DNA from: Albugo candida
Lineage: Eukaryota; Oomycota; Peronosporomycetes; Albuginales; Albuginaceae
Direction of reading: 5' to 3'
Assembly: GCA_905220665.1 (NCBI GenBank)
Contig: CAJNAR010000033.1
Span: 62,001-126,000 of the forward strand
Length of the DNA stretch: 64,000 nucleotides
Shown: positions 1 to 10,653 of the stretch, one piece after another
How positions within the stretch are numbered: position 1 is the first letter of the stretch
Layout of the letters: every line of letters begins with the position of its first letter
Notes under the pieces: generated by a model
Seen by the model: only the letters and a program-made list of their open reading frames with translations
Database searches by the model: none
Told to the model about the DNA's origin: nothing
Made by a program: the position numbers and the translations under genes

Positions 1-522
1 GACGGTCATCAGATTCCCGAAATTCCAACGTGTAGGAATGAAGCTGCACGGTTGGATACAATAAACCGTCTTCAACTATTGGACAAAAATACGCTTTCTG
101 ATACAAGGTGGCAACTTGAAATAGTGTGTCACATGGCTGCCAAAATCCTACAGTGCAAAACGGCTTTTATTTCAATAGTGGATGAAGGTCTGCAGCACGC
201 GATTGCGGATTACGAGATGCCGCTGAAATTGTTACGGAGACGGGAGAGTATTTGTGCGCACGCATTGACGTGTGAGAAGCCGTGGATTGTGCGTGACGCT
301 CTTCAGGATATTCGCTACAGCAAGTTCTATTATGTATCCCGAACAGGGTTCCGATTTTACGCAAGTTTTCCAGTAGAAGCGCCAATTTATCAAGAGGGAG
401 TGCTCGCTGGTTTGGTTGTGATGGACAAAGAGCCTAAAGCGGTCATAACGGTTCAACAATATGCGCGGATGATTACATTGTCTAAAATCCTGACCGAGCT
501 GCTCGCTATGATCTTGCAGTAA
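1..522 (+). CDS. GAF-domain protein, 3' end (5'-truncated by window edge)
   Basis: The reading frame is open from base 1, so the start lies outside the window; the ends seen are about 173 residues and the TAA at 520-522. The visible part is essentially one GAF domain. It begins with the usual lead-in (NEAARLDTINRLQLLD) and runs through a central strand with S-I-V-D-E, a SICAHAL segment, a WIVRDALQD segment and a hydrophobic end (LAGLVVMD). In oomycetes such a GAF domain often sits at the C-terminus of START/FYVE proteins, and the downstream genes belong to that family, so this may be the tail of a FYVE-GAF protein; that is inference. GAF domains bind small molecules or mediate dimerisation; no ligand can be read here. 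Confidence 0.8.
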   Translation, partial: DGHQIPEIPTCRNEAARLDTINRLQLLDKNTLSDTRWQLEIVCHMAAKILQCKTAFISIVDEGLQHAIADYEMPLKLLRRRESICAHALTCEKPWIVRDALQDIRYSKFYYVSRTGFRFYASFPVEAPIYQEGVLAGLVVMDKEPKAVITVQQYARMITLSKILTELLAMILQ

Positions 523-1271
523 GATTTGTGTGTCGTTGGAGTAAACTCGAATTGTTTTTTCACGTTAACAGGGTAGATTATTGTACGAGAAATTCTGAGC
601 TCTGATCTTCTACAGAATTAACGATAAACAGTTTTGACTGTCTTCTAGCGAGTAGGAGATTGTAGGAGCAATGTTTGGGTTAAAAACGGGATTAACGACA
701 ACGTTGATACGTGTCGAATGTTTCATTTGATATAAAAAGATCATGCAGCTGCAGTAATCAGATACATCGCGATTGTTTGCATAACCAATGTTATATGCAT
801 CTATTAGTATGATAGAATGTAATAGGGCAAGAACATGCTATAATTCGAGCGGTAACAGATATAACGGCATGTGCGTATAATCGTGACGTTCTAAAATTAG
901 GAAAACTCGCATAAGATCTGACTAGGGAGTGTAAGTAATATAGATACCATGATACCTCAGTCCACCCTACTTGGTACACGTACCATTTATATGGCTTATC
1001 GCTTCATATAATTCTGATACCGACATACGCATCGTTGGGACTACACCTCGAGCTCTTCTTAGAACACTTCCCTTCCCCTAAATCAGGTATTCTTATCGAA
1101 ACCCTCATCAATTTCCACATTCTGAGAATCTTCACCGTCTGACCTATCCCACTCGATCTTGCCTTCTCGCCCAAGAATTGAATTCCGTACAAAAAGCGGC
1201 GCGCAGCAAGAACTCGGTCTGGTCATTTGAAATTTAACAACAGATATAGTACTGATAGACAGAATCGTCTC
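523..1271. other. intergenic, promoter side of START/FYVE-like gene
   Basis: I see no coding potential in this stretch. Its last part holds an initiator-like sequence (TCATTTGAAATTT at about 1223-1235), which is listed separately. Confidence 0.5.
1222..1237 (+). promoter_or_regulatory. candidate oomycete initiator (Inr/FPR-like)
   Basis: TCATTTGAAATTT lies about 45 nt before the first ATG at 1272. It resembles the oomycete core promoter consensus (TCATT followed by an AWTTT-type flank). It is found by eye only, and such short motifs occur by chance. Confidence 0.3.
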
Positions 1272-2924
1272 ATGACTGAAGTGACCAAAAGCACCGTTTC
1301 ACTCCACTCAGATCGACCTTCTGCAGAAACGGTTGGAGTTAAATTCCCTCTACCTTCTGATTATTTCTCTTATTTGAACTTGAATGTTCAACAAGAGGAA
1401 GCATACCGAGCGGAAGCTGCGGATAGGTTGCGACAAGGGCGATTAACGAGGTTGTCATTTAATCAACGTCAGAAAGAGTGGAAATATATAAAACGCATAC
1501 ACGATGTCGATATATATCATGATATATCACAGCCACACAACTCTACGTGTGTGGTAGTGGCAATCGGTACGATTCAGGGGAAGATGGAGGATCTGGTACA
1601 CGCCGAGTATACCGAAACATCAGCAGACTTTCGACGAAAAAGTTCGTTTGTGGACCCGAAAGTCGTGCGAGATTGTCACTTGCTACATTCTCTCGACACT
1701 TATGACCGTACCAAACAACCAGATGGTACGTTCCATTTTTTGGGTCTCAAGTACATCTATACACGTGTCCCAGTCTCCGCAATGGGACGATTGATGAAGA
1801 GTAGAGATTACACCTTTAGCGAGTCTCTTGGAATCACAACGATACCTGAACCAGTCTCTTCCGACATGCGTACAAAATCTCACTCATCTGCACTTGGCTA
1901 TCACATCATGCACACATGTGAGATTCCTGGCGTCCGGGAGTTTCCAAACGTTGTTCGGGGAGGTTTCAGCGTGACCAATTTTTACCAACAAGTCACACCG
2001 GGCGTTGTACGAATGTACTCACGAGGCGTCATTGATCCGGCCAGCGATTCCATGAATGAGAAATTCCTCGTTCTTCATTGTATCAACCTGGTGACTCGAG
2101 CATTCAAGATTATGCAGCTGGCAGAGTGCCAAAAGCTCACTCGTTTAGTCAACGACGTGAAGGAAATGTCAACGATCCAATCGAGATCAGCAAGTATGGA
2201 AGAGACCAATGTAACTACGCCGCATCATTGCTCTTTGTGCCCTCGAAGAGTAAATTATCACATTCTTGGACTCTTTGTGAAAGCGAAACCGTGTGACATC
2301 TGCAATCTTCTTGTATGTTCCAAATGTCGAGTCAAAAAAGTTGTTATCAACGAAAAGAAGAATTCCATACGATGCTGTCAGCGGTGTCTATTGCACAGTA
2401 AAGAGGTCATCCCCCTTTCGGCGTCAGGCAGTGAGGGTGGTCGATCTAGTCTCTGCAGCAATCACAGCAGCGGTACTCTATCCGGTACAATGATCCCAAT
2501 ACGTTCCTCGAGTGATCGACACTCTTCCTCATTATCGACGGCTTTGGATCAATCAAGTAATTCAAGTGCGCCACATTCGAACGACATTACCGAAAGCGTT
2601 GGTGGTTCGAGTCCGATTGTTTTACACAAATTGGATGAAGAGGACGCCGTCGCACACGAAAATATGGCAGGGTTGATAGATGTGGATGGCGAATTCAGTT
2701 CAAGTCGCAGGAAAGCTAGTTTGTCCAATCGGAATGTTCGATCCTCCAATTCTGCGAAATTTAACGAACCGTGGGGAAAGTCGAGTTCAGCGACTTTCGA
2801 AGGCCCTAGAATTTCTCATCACGATCAGCTGTACCAGCAAATGCTTGCACTTCAGCGTGCCGCAGAGATTGCTTACAATACCACACAGGCCAATCGCAAT
2901 TTGACAGGCGCATTACATCCTTGA
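1272..2924 (+). CDS. START-like / FYVE-like zinc-finger protein (paralogue 1)
   Basis: A 550-residue protein counted from the first ATG; the open frame extends upstream only through non-ATG codons. It begins with the family signature PLPSDYF (about residues 25-35), followed by a START-like lipid-binding fold (about 70-300) with family blocks such as WKYIKR..DVDIY, GTIQG..EDL, FLGLKYIYTRVP and ITRAF-like helices. An eight-cysteine FYVE-like finger lies at about 319-372 (CSLC, CDIC, CSKC, CQRC). A long Ser-rich disordered region follows, and the C-terminus carries the block ALQRAAEIAYNTTQANR shared with paralogues 2 and 3. The finger keeps FYVE spacing but lacks the R/K-HHC patch that binds PI3P in true FYVE domains. 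The likely role is in lipid or membrane sensing; no substrate can be assigned. Confidence 0.85.
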   Translation: MTEVTKSTVSLHSDRPSAETVGVKFPLPSDYFSYLNLNVQQEEAYRAEAADRLRQGRLTRLSFNQRQKEWKYIKRIHDVDIYHDISQPHNSTCVVVAIGTIQGKMEDLVHAEYTETSADFRRKSSFVDPKVVRDCHLLHSLDTYDRTKQPDGTFHFLGLKYIYTRVPVSAMGRLMKSRDYTFSESLGITTIPEPVSSDMRTKSHSSALGYHIMHTCEIPGVREFPNVVRGGFSVTNFYQQVTPGVVRMYSRGVIDPASDSMNEKFLVLHCINLVTRAFKIMQLAECQKLTRLVNDVKEMSTIQSRSASMEETNVTTPHHCSLCPRRVNYHILGLFVKAKPCDICNLLVCSKCRVKKVVINEKKNSIRCCQRCLLHSKEVIPLSASGSEGGRSSLCSNHSSGTLSGTMIPIRSSSDRHSSSLSTALDQSSNSSAPHSNDITESVGGSSPIVLHKLDEEDAVAHENMAGLIDVDGEFSSSRRKASLSNRNVRSSNSAKFNEPWGKSSSATFEGPRISHHDQLYQQMLALQRAAEIAYNTTQANRNLTGALHP

Positions 2925-4460
2925 TCATTCATGAGAGAAAAAGGTGTATAGTAATTAGAGCTTTTGTTTGGAACCAGATAGGTTTGGAATATCGCTACCG
3001 GTAGTCTAAGGTTCTAATTCAAGGTGCTTTATGACATCCAATCGCTGTTGTGCAGCGCGCCTGTTTTGTTGTTTCAGTGTATGAATATCTTTGAACTGAC
3101 ATATAGGTTTTGTATCGGACCGGCTCAAGTGACTGCACTTTGTATTTTCATGTGAGTGTACACTCTGTTGAGCAGTTGAGCCCACAAGACAGCGATAATG
3201 ACTTTGTGCCGGGGATAGTTTCCCTCGAGTATTATGAGTATAGAAAAAATGACAGCATGGGGAATATGTATGTATGTGCTACAAAAAGTAACATGTACTA
3301 TTCAAAACGCCACCGATGAGGGACATTGGTGCACTCACGAAATCTCAATTGAGCGGAAGAATACTTGCAAGGCAATGTTTGGTTCTTACCATCATTCCTA
3401 TCCACGTTGTAGTGCAAAGGAAATAGTGATAAAGGCAGGTTGGGTGGTCTGGCCAGGTCAATCCTCAAAGTCTACAGGTTTGACCTTGCATAAAGCCCGA
3501 GGGACACACTGCCTAAACCGATACCCGCTATATAAAAATCGTACGCAAGCTCAAAGGCTTGTGTTTCTTTACCGAACATCTTTCGTCGGTAATACCGCTC
3601 AATCTCCTTTTGGACGGATAAAGAGAAATACCCTTTTCTATGATATGATAATAAATGAAGTTAAACTTTGCCTTATCAGTCGAATGACGGGCTCTAGAAT
3701 CCTCGACGATCCAGTGAAAATATGTCGTGCAGTCTAAAAAGTTCAACCCAACTGCAACTCATCAAACACAAACGAGAGGAAGTGCCATGAGTAAATGTTT
3801 CCATCTATCAAAAATGCCGTCTGTACGGTGAATGTCAAATAGATCCGGTACACACTTGAATTGTTCAGCTTTGCAGTCATCATGTATAGTCCTATTCCGA
3901 ATAGTAGGACGGTGACCGACATAGGATCACGTTCCACCTGAGTGATATGATTGATCAAGTTGAATTTTCTCCAATCGAATACCGTTTTACCCTTGAGACA
4001 TACCGACGGAAGGCATTAAATCACTATGCTGCTCTGAATTCACGGCGAAACAGACTGAAAACAGAAACCGGAATACTTCCTCACTTAACCATGTACGTCA
4101 CCTGTCTGATGGAGTAGCCGATGTCACCATTCGACGCAGCAGAGGCGAAAAGGTGTCCCACAAAGTAGTACCGTATATCGTATCGACACTAACAGTAGTA
4201 CCGAGCTTTTATAATGATCAGTCGTACTCAGAGGAATGACACCACCTGCTGACTGACCTTCATTCTCGTTCTTCTTGGCTAATGAAGATTTAAGCGATAC
4301 AAACGACAACAGAGACGAAATGCGGTCACTACGATATCGATGAATGACGCGAAATCAGTCATCAAAGCCTCAACAGTACTTGCAGCTTGGTTGGGTGTAT
4401 ATTCAAGCATACAACTCACTTGAACCTTAATCATCTCTTACAATGTCGCCCATCCGCGAT
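2925..4460. other. intergenic region with weak coding remnants
   Basis: No intact gene is recognised. An open frame at 3234-3737 (+) has no recognisable features and is probably fortuitous. On the minus strand 3743-4309 contains hydrophobic stretches described separately. Confidence 0.4.
3743..4309 (-). pseudogene. possible remnant of a multi-pass membrane protein gene
   Basis: On the minus strand, 3743-4010 reads as a natural-looking segment: FDWRKFNLINHITQ, then hydrophobic stretches VTVLLFGIGLYMM and RIYLTFTVQTAFLI. Further upstream open pieces at about 4030-4105 and 4124-4309 are also rich in hydrophobic residues but in different frames, with stops between. I could not join them with convincing GT-AG introns. 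It could be a broken membrane-protein gene or chance; no family is recognised. Confidence 0.2.
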
Positions 4461-5595
4461 TTAATCCATCAACATGACAACTTTCCGCTTTGTTGTTCGA
4501 TTCACAGCTGCCGCAAGAGCGTCTTCAAAATCAGTAAACTTGTACGTTTGAATATAATTCCGAAGTTTTCCTTGCTCCACAAGCCCTGCAAGCTCTTGTA
4601 ATAATGCCACACGCTTCTCATGCGGAGTGTTTTTGTACCATTCCGACATCCAAAATCCACGAAGCGAGATATCGTGAAAGATCAGAGATCCAGTGCCAAT
4701 CATAACACATTGTCTGCTCATTCCACCATATGTGACATGCACTCCTTTACGTCCCAACACTCGACCCAATTCGAGACTCGATCTTCCTCCAACCGCATTG
4801 AGCGCCAGTTTGGGTGCTGGGAGGTCAGCAATCAATCGTTTGAATGTAGCGGATCCGAGGTAATCCGCTGTGGCGACAATCGTTCCCCCAAGGCATTTCA
4901 AGTGCTCATTAGTGAGATCATAATCTGCATCATCTCGTACGATATTGATCGTCTTGATACCACGTAACGCAGCTAATTGTATCACGGCCATTCCTACCGC
5001 GCTATTGGCCGCATTCTGAATGACCACATCGCCTTCTTTCAAATCTTGAAACTCTTTCAGAAGAATGTATGCGGTCGCCGGATTCACTGAGAGTGTGGCT
5101 GCGTCTCCAAGTTCGATTTTCTTTGACACTTTCACAACGTCTTTGGCGTCTGCGACGGCTTTCAATCGCCATGTCCCGAAACCCGGCTTACACGTAACCA
5201 CATGATCATTCACTTTGAGATGTTGCACATTAGAACCGACCGCTGTGACCAATGCGACGCCTTCATTTCCCGCAATAGCCGGAAGCGGTGGACGAATTGC
5301 ATAGTTTCCTTGGATTTGCGATAGATCAGCGACGTGGATGGGGGCTGCGAGCATTTTGATCGCAATTTGGTTTTCGGTTATGTGCGTTTCCTTTTCATCC
5401 TCTTCCTTCCTACGAGTAAAAAAGTAAACGTTTGATAATGCGTTCGTCGCTGAGAAAGTTAGTGCGTTCGTACTTTAACACTTGAAAGGGATGTCCGTAC
5501 TCTTCGTAGCGGATTGTAGAGAGGCGCTGGGAGAGCTGATGAACTCGTTTGGCTTGGATGAAGCGCGCTTTACGAAAGCAAGGATTCATGGACAT
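4461..5595 (-). CDS. MECR: mitochondrial trans-2-enoyl-CoA reductase (MECR/ETR1)
   Basis: A zinc-independent medium-chain reductase catalysing the last, NADPH-dependent step of mitochondrial fatty acid synthesis (type II). There are two exons on the minus strand: 5595-5474 and 5409-4461. They are separated by a 64-nt GT-AG intron (5410-5473) with a pyrimidine-rich end; removing it joins RYEEYGHPFQVLK to ENQIAIKMLAAPI in frame, as in MECR proteins. The product is about 356 residues, close to the usual 370. Diagnostic features are the QGNYA segment carrying the catalytic Tyr, GNEGV, the nucleotide-binding block QNAANSAVGMAVIQ, ALNAVGGRSS and YGGMSRQ. The N-terminus from ATG 5595 (or 5589) is rich in Arg and Ser and suits a mitochondrial presequence. 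An ATG at 5709 would add 38 residues and is less likely. Confidence 0.93.
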
Positions 5596-5884
5596 ACTTT
5601 CGCGGAGCGCTTGGATGTACCGTAGTTTGCAAAAAATCGACGCGACTATTTTTGTAAATGTATGCGTAAGATTGTGTCTATGTAGAAATGGGATCACGTA
5701 TGAAATCATGGAAGGTATACATTAAGACAGTCTTCCTCCATGTAAAAGGGTGCGCCTTACTGACTACAGTCGACCTACTTCATCTTTTGCAAGAGCGCTT
5801 ACTTTAGCCTCATATGCTTTGACGTGCGAATAGCAATAGCAATCGTCAGCGCAATGAATGCCTGCTCAATGGAGAAGTAGCCTT

Positions 5885-6211
5885 CTAAATCGCATCTTCT
5901 TCAAATAAAACATACCCCCTATAAACGCAAATACTTCCAAACCCCATAAACCGTATATATTCATCAAGCATCCTCGTCCACGCAAAACGCACACCGCGCA
6001 GCCTCATGTCCTTATCTTGTCGTTTTGTGGAATCTCCTGACCGGCTGCGTGGATCGTATTCAAAGTGCAGTGATCCCATACGCACCCTTTTCCTATCCCA
6101 AAAAAGTCTGTAAGCCGTAATTGCACCCTTCCGTGCCACAATCAATCGATCGTAAGGCGGTTCTGATCTAAAAAATAGAAGAAAACGATCGCGCTGCCGT
6201 GATTTTTGCAA
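5885..6211 (-). CDS. small hypothetical basic protein
   Basis: A 108-residue open frame, not overlapped by another gene, lying divergently from the START/FYVE-like gene at 6447 with about 235 bp between starts. It is rich in Arg and aromatic residues (RLFWDRKRVRMGSLHFEYD; later YIRFMGFGSICVYRG). There is no signal peptide, no clear membrane span and no family I recognise. Composition looks protein-like, but a chance ORF cannot be excluded. Confidence 0.35.
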   Translation of the reverse strand: MQKSRQRDRFLLFFRSEPPYDRLIVARKGAITAYRLFWDRKRVRMGSLHFEYDPRSRSGDSTKRQDKDMRLRGVRFAWTRMLDEYIRFMGFGSICVYRGYVLFEEDAI

Positions 6212-6446
6212 TATTCAGATCTCTCAGCTCAGGTACCAGCTGAGAGGGAGAAGTTTGTCCTTTTTGCGCCTATCATTCATTCACTTGTTTCCAAAATAAA
6301 ACAGCGCCTGTGTTTGAGGTCACATCACATATCAAAGTCTCCTGACGCCAACAGATACCTCTAATTGCGTTCTGTTGCATTCTCACGCGTGACACTCTTT
6401 TTTTCTCACTGCAACCGCTTGCTCCTACGACCTCTAAAGCTCTCAG

Positions 6447-8180
6447 ATGGCTACACAGTGTCTCACACAACCGTCTACGCTCCCATCTCCTTCCCATTGT
6501 TCTCCACGGAGCTTTAAACGTGAGACTCCAACGGGCTCCATAGACAAAAATTCGAACGCGGTGTTCCCTTCAGAGTGGCGTAAAGTCAAATTAACTGCAG
6601 CACAGCAACAATTCTACCGCGAAGAAGCTTTGGTCACATTGCATCACGCGATAAAAAGCTTTGAAAAGTTTGAGCAAAAGCATTTCACACACCCGAAACA
6701 ATGGAAATTTATTAAGAAAAAACAGGACGTCGATATCTATCGCAATCGGTTGATTCAAAAGGGGAATCCGCCTGTTTTGACAGCGTACGGGACCATCGAA
6801 GGCAACACGGAAGATTTAGTGTCGGCAGAGTACTCCGACACGGACGAGAAAGTGGGACATAAATGCCATTTTGTCGACTCGTTTGCCGTCCGAGACGTCC
6901 GTGTGATTGAGAATATCGACGTGAAAGAGGACACGTACGATGCGTTGAGCGAGACGTATCGATATTTAGGCATCAAATGGGTCCATACGCGACTTCCGAT
7001 ACCCGGACTCACATTTATTGCAAAAAGTAGAGATTGGCTCTTTTGGGAAGCAGTGGGAATGCTATCGGTACCAAACTTTAGCAATAATTCCACAACCACA
7101 CGAATTGGATATCACATTATGCGTCCGTGTGAATTGGAAAGTATCCCTCCGCTTGCAAAAGTGACGAGAGGACGAGTTGGATGTGTGACGTTGTTTTATC
7201 AGAAAGCGCCCGGAAGACTTCAGCTATTCAGTCAAGGGTCTGTGGGGTACACCAATGAAGTGGTATCCGACACACTGGCGACATTTGCGACCATGTCTCT
7301 GGTCACAAGAGCGTTCAGTATGATTCGATATGTCGAGTGTCAAAAGCTTACATTATTAAGTCAAGAAATGGCCGTCAAAGCTCGATCGCGAACAGCAAGT
7401 TTTAATGCAACCGTACAGAAAAACACAACGGTTTGCGGGCTTTGTGAACGTCACATCCACGCAATGAAGCGTCTCACTTCACAAATGAAGTCGTGTTACA
7501 TCTGTGAGTTGGTCGTTTGCAGTAAATGTCGCGTCCAAAAGACCATACTGACCGAAGAAGGACTCGTCAAAGCGCGCTATTGCCAGCAGTGTTTGCTTGC
7601 GTCCAAGTTGCTAGCGAATACGCTATCCACAAGTCAGCACAACCTCTCGAATTCGGAAGACGGATTCATCGAACGCACACATCAAATCGCTGATTCCATC
7701 GACACGGACGCTCCCTACCTCCCACGTGCTATCAACCATCCAAGAAGCAGTATTGGCGTCCGATCTGACATCCATTCGCAATTGCATACTGAAAATGCAC
7801 AAGAAAATCGAACCCGATGTTCGAGTTTTTCGAATTTCTACGAAAAACCCGAGTTTACGGATCCGGAAACATCTTTTGAAACCCAATCGGAATGCTGTCA
7901 CTCTGTGCACGAGCATCCAAAAGGGTCCAATTCCTTATTACGATCGACCGATAAAGGGACTTTCCATCTGTCGTTAACGAATCGAAACGGATCGCGTCAG
8001 GAGACCTCATACAAATGGAAGACCCGAGCGTCTTCAGAATGTGATCCCAGCAGTCTAACGGGTCCTATCGCGAAACGGAAGCATCGAATGCGTTTATTCC
8101 GCCAAATGATTGCATTACAGCGTGCAGCAGAAACTGCTTATAACATCACACAAGCGAATCGCAGTATGATGGACGCGTAA
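6447..8180 (+). CDS. START-like / FYVE-like zinc-finger protein (paralogue 2)
   Basis: A 577-residue protein starting at ATG 6447. It has the same architecture as the gene at 1272: an N-terminal helical lead, a START-like domain (about 75-310) with WKFIKKKQDVDIYRN, GTIEGNTEDL, YLGIKWVHTRLPIPG and GYHIMRPCE, and a FYVE-like finger (about 330-381: CGLC, CYIC, CSKC, CQQC). A polar low-complexity region follows, then the terminal block ALQRAAETAYNITQANR. The finger lacks the basic HHC patch of PI3P-binding FYVE domains (it reads MKSCYICELVVCSKC). It forms a head-to-tail cluster with the genes at 1272 and 8756, interrupted only by minus-strand genes, which points to tandem duplication. Confidence 0.87.
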   Translation: MATQCLTQPSTLPSPSHCSPRSFKRETPTGSIDKNSNAVFPSEWRKVKLTAAQQQFYREEALVTLHHAIKSFEKFEQKHFTHPKQWKFIKKKQDVDIYRNRLIQKGNPPVLTAYGTIEGNTEDLVSAEYSDTDEKVGHKCHFVDSFAVRDVRVIENIDVKEDTYDALSETYRYLGIKWVHTRLPIPGLTFIAKSRDWLFWEAVGMLSVPNFSNNSTTTRIGYHIMRPCELESIPPLAKVTRGRVGCVTLFYQKAPGRLQLFSQGSVGYTNEVVSDTLATFATMSLVTRAFSMIRYVECQKLTLLSQEMAVKARSRTASFNATVQKNTTVCGLCERHIHAMKRLTSQMKSCYICELVVCSKCRVQKTILTEEGLVKARYCQQCLLASKLLANTLSTSQHNLSNSEDGFIERTHQIADSIDTDAPYLPRAINHPRSSIGVRSDIHSQLHTENAQENRTRCSSFSNFYEKPEFTDPETSFETQSECCHSVHEHPKGSNSLLRSTDKGTFHLSLTNRNGSRQETSYKWKTRASSECDPSSLTGPIAKRKHRMRLFRQMIALQRAAETAYNITQANRSMMDA

Positions 8181-8755
8181 TATAAAAAAAAGTCCTATAA
8201 CTAATGTTCGAATTCGAATTTCCACACTTTGACTTTTTGGAACGACAGCTGTGATCTAAAAAGCACAAAATCGGTCACAAATACATTCCAAATCCAACTT
8301 TTCTGATTATCGAACGCGTCTGAGAAGAAAAACAGTGTCACCAAACCGTCCGATTTTCTTCTTTTCGAAAAAATAGAGAGAGCAGACAGCCTCATTCCTT
8401 TCGAAAAGAATGCATGGAATCAATCAAATTACAACATAAAGTGACAGACAGGCAGTATCGCCGTCTCTATAGAACGCCCTCCTTCATCCCACAGCTAAAG
8501 GAAGACGCCCACATCACTTCTATAACCAGTCTCTCACCTGCTTGTCCAAGAACGCAACACTACACAACCAGCCATGTACATACGCAAGTATCATTTCGGC
8601 CCAGAATCAGAGCTTCATAACCACAATGGAGTGCTGCGTATCAGCTGAAATAATTCTTTTTTTTTTGTATTCAGATATTCCGTATAAGAGAAAACACGTA
8701 CATAAAGTATCTGTCATTGAGCTCTATTGTTCCAATCGAACAAAATTGCAAAGGA
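8181..8755. other. intergenic between paralogues 2 and 3
   Basis: No gene is seen. It contains a run of ten T at about 8659-8668 and short open frames without recognisable features. Confidence 0.5.
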
Positions 8756-10435
8756 ATGTCATCCAACAAGCAAACATCGAAACAACTCGAAGCGTGCAGT
8801 CCATCCTCCCCTTCCACCCAGCACCCTTTCCATTTTCTCCATTTGTCGCGTGAGGAGGCCTCCTTGCCTCCACCACGACCTCCACGCACATGCGCTTCCT
8901 ACGAGAAGCTCCCATTGCCCGACGACTATTTCGCTACGGTGCAATTGACGATGGAGCATGAGCAAGTGTATAAGAATGAAATTGGTAAAACGCTTGAGCG
9001 TTTATTCAAAGTCGAACGTGAATTTCTAAAACGAGGCTCCAGAAACCCCAAAGAATGGAAACACATAAGTCGAAAATGCGATTTTGATTATTATCACAAA
9101 ATCACAAAACATCGCGCAACTCCGACACCGCCAGTGATTGTATCGATCGGAACGATTCCAGGCACTGTTGAAGATCTTCTTTTCGGCGACTACACGCCAG
9201 ATCAGCAGGCGTACGCGCGACGAACTGCCTACGTGGATGCTGCTTCGATTCGGGAGGCACGTTTAGTGTCGACTTTATCTTCCGCGCAGGGAACGCCATA
9301 CACAAACAGAAGCTTTTCGTATATGTCGCTGAAATGGTGTCTGACTCGAATTCCACTTCCCGGTGCGGATCTCTTCATCAAACCACGAGATTTTCTCTAC
9401 TACGAATCACTTGGACTCACATGCTCTCCAACGAGTAGTAACGATACCGTCGGGTATTTGATCATGAAACCCTGCGCGCTCGCTAATGTGCGGCCCTTCT
9501 TATCGGCGGTGTCGGGTCGATTTGCATGCGTTGTGTTGTATCGACAAATCGCACCCAATTGTGTGCAAGTGTTCACGCACGCAATTGTCGATTTAGCAGG
9601 CGAAATGGTATCGAGTTCCCTTGCAGTGAATTTAGGAATCACAATGTGCAGTCGATCCTTTGAGGTGATTCGATATGTGGAAAGTATGAAATTGGCCGAA
9701 TTGAATCGGATTGCGAATCGAAATTTGGACGAGAAGGAGCTCGGGCGCACGGACCACTGCCTGAATTGCCGTCGGGACGTTCGAACGTTTATGAGTCGAA
9801 TTTCAACGTCGATACGTAAATGCTCCATTTGTGGAAGTTCTATCTGCTCGAGATGTCGTATCAAAAAGCGTATGGCCGGCGAAAACCTCAAACGAAAGCT
9901 GTGGTGCTGTCAGCGTTGCATTCTTACGACTCGAACGAATATATTTCGATCATCGGAAATGGTGTCTGACGGTGAGACTTCGAATGACGCGCATTCTTCG
10001 AGCGATAATGACGACGTTGCGGATGCGAATTCGTTGGAGATTTTTGAGATTTGCGATACAGACGCACTCCATTCACTCGATCAAACGAGTGAGCAATCGA
10101 ATCTTTGTGTCGATTTGGCAAATGTATCGATCGACGCGGAGGATACCTCGCAATTGATTTGTGACAAGTATCCGAATGTGTCGATGTCCACAACGATTTC
10201 AGAGGCACAAATCGATTTGGAGAGTCAAACGACCACATCTCTCGCGAGCGGTAGCATCGATGACGTCACGTGCGTTGATTCTGGGAATTGGAGAAATTCG
10301 ACGAATTTATCGCCGAGCACACACAGCCTCAGTGCGTATCAAATCAATATGTATCAGCAAATGATCGCATTGAGGAAGGCGGCAGAGACGGCGTATGAGC
10401 TCACACAAGCGAATCGTAAAGCGATGAAATCGTAA
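8756..10435 (+). CDS. START-like / FYVE-like zinc-finger protein (paralogue 3)
   Basis: A 559-residue protein from the first in-frame ATG at 8756 (the frame opens upstream only by a TTG). It carries PLPDDYF near the N-terminus and a START-like domain (about 75-310) with WKHISRKCDFDYYHK, GTIPGTVEDLLFG, YMSLKWCLTRIPLPG and GYLIMKPCA. The FYVE-like finger spans about 334-385 (CLNC, CSIC, CSRC, CQRC). An acidic Ser/Asp-rich stretch follows, then the terminal block ALRKAAETAYELTQANR. As in its paralogues, the R/K-HHC PI3P-binding patch is absent. It is convergent with the SWI3-like gene; the stops are about 220 bp apart. Confidence 0.87.
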   Translation: MSSNKQTSKQLEACSPSSPSTQHPFHFLHLSREEASLPPPRPPRTCASYEKLPLPDDYFATVQLTMEHEQVYKNEIGKTLERLFKVEREFLKRGSRNPKEWKHISRKCDFDYYHKITKHRATPTPPVIVSIGTIPGTVEDLLFGDYTPDQQAYARRTAYVDAASIREARLVSTLSSAQGTPYTNRSFSYMSLKWCLTRIPLPGADLFIKPRDFLYYESLGLTCSPTSSNDTVGYLIMKPCALANVRPFLSAVSGRFACVVLYRQIAPNCVQVFTHAIVDLAGEMVSSSLAVNLGITMCSRSFEVIRYVESMKLAELNRIANRNLDEKELGRTDHCLNCRRDVRTFMSRISTSIRKCSICGSSICSRCRIKKRMAGENLKRKLWCCQRCILTTRTNIFRSSEMVSDGETSNDAHSSSDNDDVADANSLEIFEICDTDALHSLDQTSEQSNLCVDLANVSIDAEDTSQLICDKYPNVSMSTTISEAQIDLESQTTTSLASGSIDDVTCVDSGNWRNSTNLSPSTHSLSAYQINMYQQMIALRKAAETAYELTQANRKAMKS

Positions 10436-10653
10436 GATGTGGAACCAAATGCGATTTCCATAATTCTTAACACATATCAATGCAAATGAAGCAATCCGTT
10501 CCCATTTTCAAACGTGTTTTCGCTTTGTTTTTGGCTCTTTCACTGCGAAAACGTCCATTTTCAATGTGTTTTTATTCCATCGCTTGCGGTCGATTTGCAG
10601 AGATTTAAAAGCGATTGAAATGCTCTATTGCGAATGGAAGAATAAAAGTGACG

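Noticed and set aside
3234..3737. 167-codon plus-strand open frame
   Set aside because: No recognisable motif, rich in codons typical of random sequence, in a gene-poor interval; kept only as a remark.
5410..5473. Frameshift separating two pieces of the MECR gene
   Set aside because: A 64-nt GT-AG intron explains the change of frame and restores the family sequence exactly, so no frameshift is needed.
9400..9891. 163-codon minus-strand open frame inside paralogue 3
   Set aside because: It lies wholly antisense to a well-supported coding region and has no features of its own; a shadow of codon bias.
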